5,190 nt of DNA from Butyrivibrio sp. UBA3740 (lineage in GTDB: Bacteria; Bacillota; Clostridia; Lachnospirales; Lachnospiraceae), in assembly GCA_002372465.1 (NCBI GenBank), contig DFGW01000212.1:1-5190 (forward strand), in the 5' to 3' direction. The notes under the pieces are model-generated. The model was not told the DNA's origin and ran no database searches. It saw nothing but the letters and a program-made list of their open reading frames with translations. The translations under genes were made by a program, and so were the position numbers. Shown here piece after piece: positions 1 through 5,190 of the stretch (its first letter is position 1; every line of letters begins with the position of its first letter).

Positions 1-189
1 TTCAAGAACTACAAGGATCCATACATTCTTGTTATCGGAGACAAGGAGGCAGCTGAGGGAACAGTTTCCATCAACGTCCGTGGCTCCAACAAGCAGATCC
101 AGAACGTTCCTTTGGAGGAACTGGTTAAGATGTGCACCAAGATGAACAATGAGCACTCACTGGAGCTTATCGATACATATGAGAATTAA
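1..189 (+). CDS. thrS: Threonyl-tRNA synthetase, C-terminal fragment (5' end outside window)
   Basis: Frame 1 is open from the first base and stops at TAA 187-189, giving the last 62 residues of a longer protein. The residues PYILVIGDKE followed by an EGTVSINVRG stretch, then a helix beginning VPLEELV, match the end of the class II threonyl-tRNA synthetase anticodon-binding (HGTP_anticodon) domain, where a P-Y-x-L-V-x-G-D-K-E strand is followed by G-x-x-x-x-x-x-R. The enzyme charges tRNA-Thr with threonine in the cytoplasm; this part recognises the anticodon. The catalytic core lies upstream of the window. No terminator follows: the next gene starts inside this one, so at least some transcripts should read on. 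A related class II synthetase sharing this domain (prolyl or glycyl) is less likely because the sequence fits ThrRS best. Confidence 0.87.
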   Translation, partial: FKNYKDPYILVIGDKEAAEGTVSINVRGSNKQIQNVPLEELVKMCTKMNNEHSLELIDTYEN

Positions 190-1888
190 GAGTAAAGTAG
201 TGGGGGCAGCATTTTATTGTGCTGCCCTCTTTCTTCTTATAAAGTCAATTATTCTGTCATTTTCAACGGATATCTGGTACGACGAACTCTTTACCATGGA
301 GTTTGCCAAAAGACCTGTGGCTGAGCTTGTCAGCCTCACAGCAAGAGATGTGCATCCGCCTCTTTATTACATAATTGTGAGGATATTTCTTTTGCTGGGG
401 CAGGGCCTTGGTCTTGTAGGAGAAGCTCAGGGACAGATGGCTCCCGAGATCCTCTCTAAGCTCGTATCAATCCTTCCGTTCTTTATCCTTATGATCTACA
501 GCCTGACCACAGTGAGAAAGCATTTCGGCCTTCTTGTCGGAGGTCTGTTTTCCTTTGCGATTGTTTCCATGCCACAGCTCCCTGAGTATACCACTGAGAT
601 AAGGATGTACAGCTGGGTTATTTTATTTGTGACGGCTGCGCTCCTTCATTCCATGTCTCTTATGCGCCGAATAATGGCGGGGAACGGGGCAGGATGGGAT
701 ATTGCAGATGGTCTGTTTTTGTGGCTCTACTCATCGGCAGCAGCCTACACCCATTACTACGGAGTCTTTTGCATAGCTATAATCCTGGGGATTCTGCTTG
801 TCTGGATGATCGTCTACTACGTAAAGAACATGAAAGAGCGGGGCTCAAAAGCTGTGAACTTCAAGGCTATGGCAACAGGGATAATCGTCATGAATCTTAC
901 GGCAGCTTCCTATGTGCCCTGGATGTCGGTGGTCTTTGCACAGGTCGGCGCCGTGAAAGCAAATTACTGGATACAGCCTGTGGGACTTAGAAGCCTTGGA
1001 AGCTGCGCCAAGTACCTCTTTAAGGGCTACTTCACAAACGAAGTTCTGGCAACGGTCATTGCTGTGCTGCTCTTTGTCCTGATAGCTTTCCTTCTTTGCA
1101 GGACTCTTATCCGTGCCTATAAGGCAAAAGAACTTTCGGCTGCTTCAACTGATAATCTCCCGGGTGAGGGTAAGTCTGCTGCTGACATGTTTGCGCTCTA
1201 CGCCTTCAGTGTGCTTCCACTTCTGATATTTGCAGGGCTCTTGGCATCCTGGATCATAAGACCTGTCTTTGTAAACAGGTATATGCTGCCGGCTTTTGGG
1301 TGTTTCTGGCTGGCCGTGTCCATCATGGCAGGGCGTGAGTTTAGCGCCTTACAGGAGTCACGGGAGTCTTCATCCGAAGGAGCAGGATTTAAGAATTTAT
1401 CTGTTCCGGGAAAGCTTGGAATCCTGACAGCAGCTTTTTTGACTGTGCTTGTGGCAGTAGTGGGAGCGGTGGACTTCCGGGCCTTTGTCGGTAACGAGGA
1501 GTACCGCAAGGTCAACATGGAAAAGACCCTTTCGTTGTTTGAGACAATTGATTCTGATACAATTATCATCAGTAATTTCAATCATGTTCAGGGGCTCTTG
1601 TCCTATTACCTGAACAAGGGAAAAGAGGATTATCACATTTATCTTTATCAGGAGGAGGCAGAGCCACTGATAAAGGAGACGGTTCCGGGCCTTGAGTCCA
1701 TAAATGATCCCATTGATATTGCCAATTACCTGGAGGGTGGCAAGAAGGTTCTTTTCCTGGGAAGCTTTAACAGCAGGGAGGAACTGGTGAAATACTGGGA
1801 GGATGCCTTCGGTGTCAAAAATGAAAACCAGGGGAGCTATCTCATGGAGCGCTACTGGTTTGATGTATTTAAGCTGAGCAGATATTGA
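179..1888 (+). CDS. Polytopic membrane glycosyltransferase, GT39/PMT_2-like (GT-C fold)
   Basis: This is a 569-residue integral membrane protein, probably transferring a sugar from a polyprenyl-phosphate donor to an acceptor on the outer face of the membrane. After a basic N-terminus and TM1 (about 7-29), the first external loop carries the acidic pair D35-E36 in WYDELFT, then D57-V-H-P-P-L-Y-Y, both typical of PMT/ArnT-type GT-C enzymes; the acidic residues there are the usual catalytic or metal site. Further family-like motifs are E140-x-R142-M-Y144, a YTHYYG stretch at 190-195 and an RY-x-LPA stretch near 367. I count roughly 9-11 hydrophobic segments, the last at about 413-432, followed by a soluble, probably extracytoplasmic tail (434-569). 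The ATG at 179 overlaps thrS by 11 bases; an upstream ATG at 149 would add a polar stretch and overlap more, and a GTG at 200 is also possible. A GGAG lies 13 bases before 179, a weak ribosome site. Sugar and acceptor are unknown. Confidence 0.82.
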   Translation: MRIKSKVVGAAFYCAALFLLIKSIILSFSTDIWYDELFTMEFAKRPVAELVSLTARDVHPPLYYIIVRIFLLLGQGLGLVGEAQGQMAPEILSKLVSILPFFILMIYSLTTVRKHFGLLVGGLFSFAIVSMPQLPEYTTEIRMYSWVILFVTAALLHSMSLMRRIMAGNGAGWDIADGLFLWLYSSAAAYTHYYGVFCIAIILGILLVWMIVYYVKNMKERGSKAVNFKAMATGIIVMNLTAASYVPWMSVVFAQVGAVKANYWIQPVGLRSLGSCAKYLFKGYFTNEVLATVIAVLLFVLIAFLLCRTLIRAYKAKELSAASTDNLPGEGKSAADMFALYAFSVLPLLIFAGLLASWIIRPVFVNRYMLPAFGCFWLAVSIMAGREFSALQESRESSSEGAGFKNLSVPGKLGILTAAFLTVLVAVVGAVDFRAFVGNEEYRKVNMEKTLSLFETIDSDTIIISNFNHVQGLLSYYLNKGKEDYHIYLYQEEAEPLIKETVPGLESINDPIDIANYLEGGKKVLFLGSFNSREELVKYWEDAFGVKNENQGSYLMERYWFDVFKLSRY

Positions 1889-1901
1889 GAAGTTTACTAA
1901 A

Positions 1902-1915
1902 CCCGGAAAGCCGGG
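1902..1915 (+). other. Small GC hairpin in the intergenic gap
   Basis: CCCGG (1902-1906) and CCGGG (1911-1915) pair perfectly around an AAAG loop, in the 50-base gap between the GT39-like gene and the next gene. The following bases are AAATATG, with no T-run, so this is not an intrinsic terminator. It could shield a 3' end or be a processing point in a shared transcript, or be chance. Confidence 0.45.
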
Positions 1916-1928
1916 AAATATGTAATCT

Positions 1929-1933
1929 GGGAG
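1929..1933 (+). promoter_or_regulatory. Ribosome binding site fixing the start at 1939
   Basis: GGGAG ends five bases before ATG 1939. It favours this ATG over the in-frame TTG at 1885, which would overlap the previous stop and add 18 residues that do not look like a signal sequence. Confidence 0.65.
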
Positions 1934-1938
1934 TTGTT

Positions 1939-2565
1939 ATGAATAAGAGTATGATACGAAAAACCGGCTTTATGCTGGGAGTTGGTCTTGCCATTTTTAT
2001 CACGGTCCTTGCAGGGTTTTTGTGCGTAGATGCCATTGATACCTTTGCAGGTGATGATTTAAAAGAAGCTAATTTTTGCAGCTTTGTGGTGCCTCCGGAA
2101 TTTGTCCCCGGAGAGACGAGAGGTCTTTTTATCAATAAGAATCACCCCATGGAGTCATCATCAATAATGTACAGCCACTACGACAATGGCGCCGATGTGG
2201 TGCTGACAAACAGGGAGAAGGCTGCCCTTGAGGAGGCCGGACAGGTACAGCCCAAGGTGACGGATGAGTCCCAAAACCTTACAAAGGACATCTATCAGGA
2301 GACCATCTCGGCAGCCTACAACAGCGAATACGGCGAAGATGTGGGCTACACGGTCAAGTCCTTTAACAGGATAACTGTGGACGGATATCCGGGCTACAAG
2401 ATTGAGGGAACCTTTAAGGCGACAGATGAAGAGACGGTGCATCAGACCGTGTACATGCTCCTTTCAAAGTACAGGACCTTCACCATAACCTACCAGAGGG
2501 CAGAGGACGACGACTGCGAAGAATTCTTTGAACAGTCAGCTGCAACCATACATGTGGGAACGTAA
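1939..2565 (+). CDS. Uncharacterised membrane-anchored or secreted protein, possibly DcrB/PsbP-like
   Basis: A 208-residue protein with a basic N-terminus (MNKSMIRK) and one hydrophobic segment at about 10-30, then a soluble acidic domain, so it is likely exported and either anchored or cleaved. The segment ends in GFLCVDA, which is not a good lipobox (residue before Cys is Leu), so lipoprotein processing is unlikely. The mature part opens with F-V-V-P-P-E-F (49-55) and has a repeating beta pattern: VDGYPGYKIEGTF (148-159), then VYMLLSKYRTFTITYQ (171-186), ending with a helix EEFFEQSAATIHV. This alternation is reminiscent of DcrB/PsbP/Mog1-fold proteins, but that is pattern impression only; I do not recognise a named family. 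It lies 50 bases after the glycosyltransferase in the same direction and is probably co-transcribed with it. Function unknown. Confidence 0.78.
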   Translation: MNKSMIRKTGFMLGVGLAIFITVLAGFLCVDAIDTFAGDDLKEANFCSFVVPPEFVPGETRGLFINKNHPMESSSIMYSHYDNGADVVLTNREKAALEEAGQVQPKVTDESQNLTKDIYQETISAAYNSEYGEDVGYTVKSFNRITVDGYPGYKIEGTFKATDEETVHQTVYMLLSKYRTFTITYQRAEDDDCEEFFEQSAATIHVGT

Positions 2566-2586
2566 TTGTGGTAAACTATATATGAT
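2566..2586 (+). promoter_or_regulatory. Possible promoter upstream of the TPR-GT2 gene
   Basis: Immediately after the stop codon at 2565 the sequence turns AT-rich. TGG (2569-2571) followed by TAAACT (2572-2577) could be an extended -10, and TATGAT (2581-2586) is one base from the consensus -10. No convincing -35 lies 16-18 bases before either. A start here would place the large fold-back at the very 5' end of the transcript. Weak call from base pattern only. Confidence 0.25.
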
Positions 2587-2588
2587 AA

Positions 2589-2648
2589 AGGGGTACAAAG
2601 TTTCATGGCATTATGCTTGCATAATATGCCATGAAACCTTGTAGACCT
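2589..2648 (+). repeat. Large near-perfect inverted repeat (stem-loop) between genes
   Basis: The arms 2594-2616 and 2619-2643 are reverse complements apart from one A/C mismatch (2599 against 2638) and a two-base bulge (2625-2626). That gives about 21 pairs around a four-base CTTG loop (2616-2619). Three more pairs (2589-2591 with 2646-2648) continue the stem beyond a two-base internal loop. No T-run follows on either strand, so it is not a standard intrinsic terminator. It could be an mRNA leader structure, an RNase III processing site, a protein-binding palindrome, or a small dispersed palindromic repeat. The structure itself is certain from the sequence; its role is not. Confidence 0.85.
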
Positions 2649-2657
2649 AACTAATAT

Positions 2658-2678
2658 GAGGAAGTAGCACGATAGTGC
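2658..2678 (+). promoter_or_regulatory. Displaced Shine-Dalgarno plus small hairpin before the TPR-GT2 start
   Basis: GAGGAAG (2658-2664) is the only good Shine-Dalgarno in the leader, but it ends 27 bases before ATG 2692. Between them GCAC-GATA-GTGC (2667-2678) forms a perfect four-pair hairpin, which would shorten the effective distance to about 15 bases, still long. The in-frame sequence stops at TAG 2665-2667, so no start further upstream is possible for the main gene. Confidence 0.4.
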
Positions 2679-2691
2679 GGATTCCGATTGG

Positions 2692-4236
2692 ATGGCCATG
2701 TTTGAAAAACTTACGCAGCTGATAGCTGAAGGCAATTATACAGATGCCCTGTACGAGTTTCAGGAGGAATATCTGCACATCGAAAAGCTCCCTCCTTTGG
2801 AAGCTTCGAAGCTGTGCGTGCTCGAAGCTACGCTCTGGGAGTGCCTTAGCGACCCGGTGTCAGAGTTTGACGCAATCTCCCGTGGTCTGTCCTATGATCC
2901 TTTAAATTACGAGCTCTTTTACATGCTGGGGCTCTACTATCTGAACCTCAATATCAACAAAGCCTATCTGTGCTTTGAGATGGCTCTTTTCTATTGTCAC
3001 GTGGAGGAAGACCAGGCAGTGATCCGGGAGACCTTTGATCAGGTCAAAGGCGACCCGTCTCTGGAGGTTAGAAATGTCAGCATCATGATCCTTTCTTACA
3101 ACGACCTGGAGATCATGAAGGACTGCATCAAGTCCATCGAGGAGAATCAGCCTTCCGGATCCTACGAGCTCGTGGTGGTGGATAATGCCTCCACAGAGGA
3201 TGGTCTTAAGGAGTTTCTTAGGGAGAAAAGAGATACAGCTGACTATCCCTTTAAGCTGATAGAGAACGAAGAGAATCTGGGCTTTTCCGCGGGCTGTAAC
3301 ATCGGCGTGAGAAACTGCAACCCGGAAAATGATATATTCTTTTTAAACAATGACGCGGTGCTGATGCCCGGAGCGCTGTTTTTCCTAAGGATGGGACTGT
3401 ACGACAACAGGAACGTGGGAGCAACCGGTGCACTTTCCAATTCAGCTTCCTTACAGGAAATTGATGTAAAAGAAATTTTGCCGGACTATCCTGAGTCGGA
3501 GGATATCCCCTGGCACAGAGCCTATGGTTACAAAAAGGCCCTTGAAACCTTCAGGGAATATGCAAAGACAAGGTGTGTTCCCCAAAGGAATCCCTACATC
3601 CGCAGATTCAGACTTACCGGCTTTGCGCTTTTGCTTTCAAGAAGAGCCCTGGAGCTTGTGGCAGCAGATGGATATGTATTTGATGAGTATTTTTCTCCTG
3701 CCTACTTTGAGGATGACGATCTGGGAATAAGGCTCGCAAGAGCCGGGTTTGACCAGTACCTTTGCAGGGAGAGTCTTATCTATCACAACGGCGGGAGCGG
3801 CTTTGGAAGTGGCAATACTGTCATGGAAGAGAGCCGTAAGAAGTTTAAAGAAAAATGGGGCTTTGATATCTGGGGATATTCACTTCCCTGGTTCGAGGCG
3901 GCAGATCAGGTGATCGCTCTTGCCAGGGAGAAGAAAGAAAGTCTTCGCGTAATAGATTTTACCTGTGGTTTTGGCACCACAGCTTCATACATAAAGAGTA
4001 TCTGCCCGGAGGTTTATATCGCCGGGGCATGCAATAGTTCTTTTGCAGCAAGCATAGCAGCACGGGTTGTTGATGACGTGGTGTGGGGCGAGCTTAACAC
4101 TGTTAAGCTCCCCTGGAAGGCCCATTCCTTTGATGTGGTCCTGGCTGAGTCGACCTTTATCAGCAAAGGGAGAATAAGCGAATGTCTGACTCCCGGCGGC
4201 CTTTATATTGACAATGTGATTCAGGAGGATGATTGA
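2692..4236 (+). CDS. TPR-like / GT2 glycosyltransferase / degenerate methyltransferase-like fusion
   Basis: A 514-residue cytoplasmic protein in three parts. Residues 1-115 are helical and TPR-like (YELFYMLGLYYLNL then AYLCFEMAL, about 73-99), probably binding a partner. Residues 128-390 form a full GT-A family 2 glycosyltransferase of the rhamnosyltransferase-like kind: VSIMILSYND (129-138), VVVDNAST with D164, NLGFSAGCN (195-203), FLNND with D221 as the metal/nucleotide-sugar site, TGFALLLSRRAL (309-320), FEDDDLGIRLARAG with E340-D341 as the catalytic acidic site, and H365. It should move a sugar from a nucleotide donor. Residues 418-514 resemble a class I SAM methyltransferase: IDFTCGFGT (421-429), LPWKAHSFDVVLAE (473-486) and LTPGGLYI (499-506). 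However, the acidic residue expected after strand 2 is Cys447, and the protein ends just after strand 5. Start is ATG 2692 or ATG 2698; neither has a normally spaced ribosome site. The stop overlaps the next start. Confidence 0.85.
   Translation: MAMFEKLTQLIAEGNYTDALYEFQEEYLHIEKLPPLEASKLCVLEATLWECLSDPVSEFDAISRGLSYDPLNYELFYMLGLYYLNLNINKAYLCFEMALFYCHVEEDQAVIRETFDQVKGDPSLEVRNVSIMILSYNDLEIMKDCIKSIEENQPSGSYELVVVDNASTEDGLKEFLREKRDTADYPFKLIENEENLGFSAGCNIGVRNCNPENDIFFLNNDAVLMPGALFFLRMGLYDNRNVGATGALSNSASLQEIDVKEILPDYPESEDIPWHRAYGYKKALETFREYAKTRCVPQRNPYIRRFRLTGFALLLSRRALELVAADGYVFDEYFSPAYFEDDDLGIRLARAGFDQYLCRESLIYHNGGSGFGSGNTVMEESRKKFKEKWGFDIWGYSLPWFEAADQVIALAREKKESLRVIDFTCGFGTTASYIKSICPEVYIAGACNSSFAASIAARVVDDVVWGELNTVKLPWKAHSFDVVLAESTFISKGRISECLTPGGLYIDNVIQEDD
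4223..4228 (+). promoter_or_regulatory. Strong ribosome binding site for the zinc-ribbon gene
   Basis: AGGAGG lies inside the end of the GT2 gene, seven bases before ATG 4236. It selects this ATG over the in-frame TTG at 4233 and supports coupled translation. Confidence 0.8.
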
Positions 4237-4979
4237 TGAATTGTCCCAAGTGCGGTAAATCATTGCCGGAGAATTTAAGTCTCAGGATCAACTTTTGCCC
4301 TCTGTGCGGAGACAGGCTCTTTGAGGCAGGGAAAAAGTATCTTATTGAGATTCAGTGCGCAGGCCAGAGAGATGATGAAAACGGCCCCATGAGGGTGTTT
4401 GTTGATGACAAGATGCTTTATGAGGTGATCCAGGGAGAGAGCATCTGTTTTCCTGTCGAGGCGGGATTTCATGCCCTTAAGTTCAGGCATAAGATCAGGA
4501 GCAAGAGCATAACACTTCTGGTTACTTCCAGCTATGTTATAAAGGCCTATTACAATACCATCTCGGGGCTTATCGAGACCAATGTGAACATCATGGAAGA
4601 TGCCAGGAACGGAATAGATGACAAGGCGCTGGCCAAGAAAAATCTTACCACCCCTGTCATGGTGTCTGAAGACGGACAAAGGAGCTTTGACATACTTCTT
4701 GGCGATGATGATCCCGAGTACGAGCTTAAGGTCACCAGCGGGTTCAAGGAAGGGATTTTGAGAATTTATACAGAAAGATGTGAATTCACACCTTCAAGCC
4801 AGAACAAAAAAGAGGTACTTAGCTACAAAAATGTCCTGGCGGTTAAGAAGAAAATGGGCTCAATTGACCTTGTTTGTGGCGGAAATGTGCATAAAGTTTA
4901 TAGTATTCCGAAAGATATCTACAATGAGGTTTTGGCATTTTTGACCAATAGAATCAGCGAAGTTCAGGGTAATAACTAG
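4236..4979 (+). CDS. Zinc-ribbon protein with PEGA/DUF2846-like middle and PH/GRAM-like C-terminus
   Basis: A 247-residue soluble protein with no signal or membrane segment. C3-x2-C6 and C21-x2-C24, each in a CPxCG knuckle, form an N-terminal zinc ribbon. Residues 35-118 read as beta strands with the pattern MRVFVDDKMLYEVIQGES then VEAGFHALKFRHK, resembling PEGA or DUF2846-type sandwiches (small ligand or surface-binding folds). After a charged linker, residues 165-240 (GILRIYTERCEF, then VLSYKNVLAVKKK, and a closing helix YNEVLAFLTNRI) resemble PH/GRAM-like domains. These two fold calls are inferred from strand pattern, not from a search. The ATG overlaps the upstream TGA by one base (TGATG), so its production is probably tied to the glycosyltransferase and it may be a partner or regulator. 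I do not recognise a named family; function unknown. The gene ends 55 bases before a terminator. Confidence 0.8.
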   Translation: MNCPKCGKSLPENLSLRINFCPLCGDRLFEAGKKYLIEIQCAGQRDDENGPMRVFVDDKMLYEVIQGESICFPVEAGFHALKFRHKIRSKSITLLVTSSYVIKAYYNTISGLIETNVNIMEDARNGIDDKALAKKNLTTPVMVSEDGQRSFDILLGDDDPEYELKVTSGFKEGILRIYTERCEFTPSSQNKKEVLSYKNVLAVKKKMGSIDLVCGGNVHKVYSIPKDIYNEVLAFLTNRISEVQGNN

Positions 4980-5034
4980 CTTAGACTGGTGGCGCTTACC
5001 AAAAAACATACATAAACATATGGAAATAAGCATA

Positions 5035-5064
5035 CAAACAGCACTTTGGTGCTGTTTGTTTTTT
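5035..5064 (+). terminator. Rho-independent terminator
   Basis: CAAACAGCAC (5035-5044) pairs perfectly with GTGCTGTTTG (5049-5058) around a TTTG loop, followed at once by six T (5059-5064). This is a textbook intrinsic terminator, 55 bases after the zinc-ribbon gene, and ends the transcript containing the GT2 and zinc-ribbon genes. Confidence 0.93.
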
Positions 5065-5116
5065 CGTTTACATTGCAAAAATTCTATTTTATCAGGAAAT
5101 ATGAGCCTTTTGAGTG

Positions 5117-5147
5117 TTGACGTAATAAAGTCCTTTATTGTAACAAT
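5117..5147 (+). promoter_or_regulatory. Possible promoter with palindromic spacer for a gene beyond the right edge
   Basis: TTGACG (5117-5122) is a near-consensus -35. A weak -10 such as TAACAA (5141-5146) follows with 18 bases between. The spacer contains AATAAAG-TC-CTTTATT (5124-5139), a perfect inverted repeat, and ATTGT-A-ACAAT (5137-5147) overlaps the -10. Such symmetry often marks operators. The -10 is poor, so this is tentative. Confidence 0.35.
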
Positions 5148-5158
5148 GAATTGTGAAA

Positions 5159-5179
5159 AAAGTGTGAACACTTTCGCAA
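5159..5179 (+). promoter_or_regulatory. Palindromic operator candidate, Rex-like
   Basis: AAAGTGT-GA-ACACTTT (5159-5174) is a perfect inverted repeat. Overlapping it, GTGTGAACACTTTCGCAA (5162-5179) matches the Rex redox-repressor consensus TTGTGAANNNNTTCACAA at 12 of the 14 specified positions. Rex binds such sites in front of NADH-linked fermentation genes in Firmicutes. The target would lie to the right of the window. Match judged by eye. Confidence 0.35.
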
Positions 5180-5190
5180 ATTCTTGTTAT

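Noticed and set aside
149..178. Earlier ATG at 149 as start of the GT39-like gene
   Set aside because: It would overlap thrS by 41 bases and place a polar, histidine-containing stretch ahead of the basic N-terminus and TM1; the ATG at 179 gives a more normal membrane-protein start.
1198..1581. Minus-strand open frame of 127 codons
   Set aside because: Antisense shadow of the membrane glycosyltransferase; no ribosome site or motif supports it.
2589..2648. Fold-back as an intrinsic terminator for the upstream operon
   Set aside because: The stem is strong but is followed by GACCTAAC-type sequence rather than T residues, and the reverse strand also lacks a T-run.
4275..4679. Minus-strand open frame of 134 codons
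   Set aside because: It lies wholly antisense to the zinc-ribbon gene, whose cysteine knuckles and ribosome site are convincing; the antisense product shows no domain.
4987..5001. TGGT...ACCA weak hairpin just after the zinc-ribbon gene
   Set aside because: Only four pairs, with no T-run on the plus strand; the terminator at 5035-5064 explains the transcript end.
4860..5171. Minus-strand open frame of 103 codons
   Set aside because: It overlaps the end of the zinc-ribbon gene, the terminator and the palindromic region, and its composition shows no recognisable protein features.
5020..5190. Open frame from ATG 5020 running to the window edge (57 codons)
   Set aside because: It has no ribosome site, runs straight through the terminator stem and T-run, and its residues look like translated AT-rich control sequence.
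1..5190. CRISPR arrays, tRNA or rRNA genes, insertion sequences, toxin-antitoxin or phage genes
   Set aside because: I saw no regularly spaced repeats, no tRNA-like cloverleaf, no transposase motif and no pair of small overlapping toxin-antitoxin-like genes.

Overview
The window looks like a Clostridia chromosome segment, most likely Lachnospiraceae (Butyrivibrio-like). This is inferred from purine-rich Shine-Dalgarno sites, overlapping co-directional genes, Gram-positive-style surface proteins, moderate GC with AT-rich gaps, and a GT2 protein of a type I associate with that group. No marker gene fixes the genus. All supported genes lie on the plus strand.

Layout. (1) Positions 1-189 encode the last 62 residues of a protein that reads as threonyl-tRNA synthetase (anticodon-binding domain). 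(2) Overlapping its 3' end by 11 bases is a 569-residue polytopic membrane glycosyltransferase of the GT-C/family 39 (PMT_2-like) type, 179-1888. (3) After 50 bases holding a small GC hairpin comes a 208-residue membrane-anchored or secreted protein, 1939-2565, unnamed but with a weak DcrB/PsbP-like look. (4) A 126-base gap contains a possible promoter and a large near-perfect fold-back (2589-2648), then an unusual leader with no Shine-Dalgarno at normal spacing. (5) Positions 2692-4236 encode a three-part protein: TPR-like helices, a complete GT2 glycosyltransferase domain, and a short methyltransferase-like tail that appears degenerate. (6) Translationally coupled to it (TGATG overlap) is a 247-residue zinc-ribbon protein, 4236-4979, with a predicted beta-sandwich and a PH/GRAM-like C-terminus. 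(7) A strong intrinsic terminator (5035-5064) closes the unit. The last ~125 bases are AT-rich and full of palindromes, including a Rex-like operator candidate, and probably form the control region of a gene beyond the right edge.

How they may work together (inference): the GT39 enzyme would act outside the membrane with lipid-linked sugar donors, while the TPR-GT2 protein would act in the cytoplasm with nucleotide sugars. This suggests a small surface-glycan or protein-glycosylation module placed downstream of a housekeeping tRNA-synthetase gene. Acceptors and sugars cannot be read from the sequence. The least familiar parts are the GT2 protein's eroded methyltransferase tail, its coupled zinc-ribbon partner, and the fold-back leader upstream of them. 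I do not see a clearly new defence or mobile system here.
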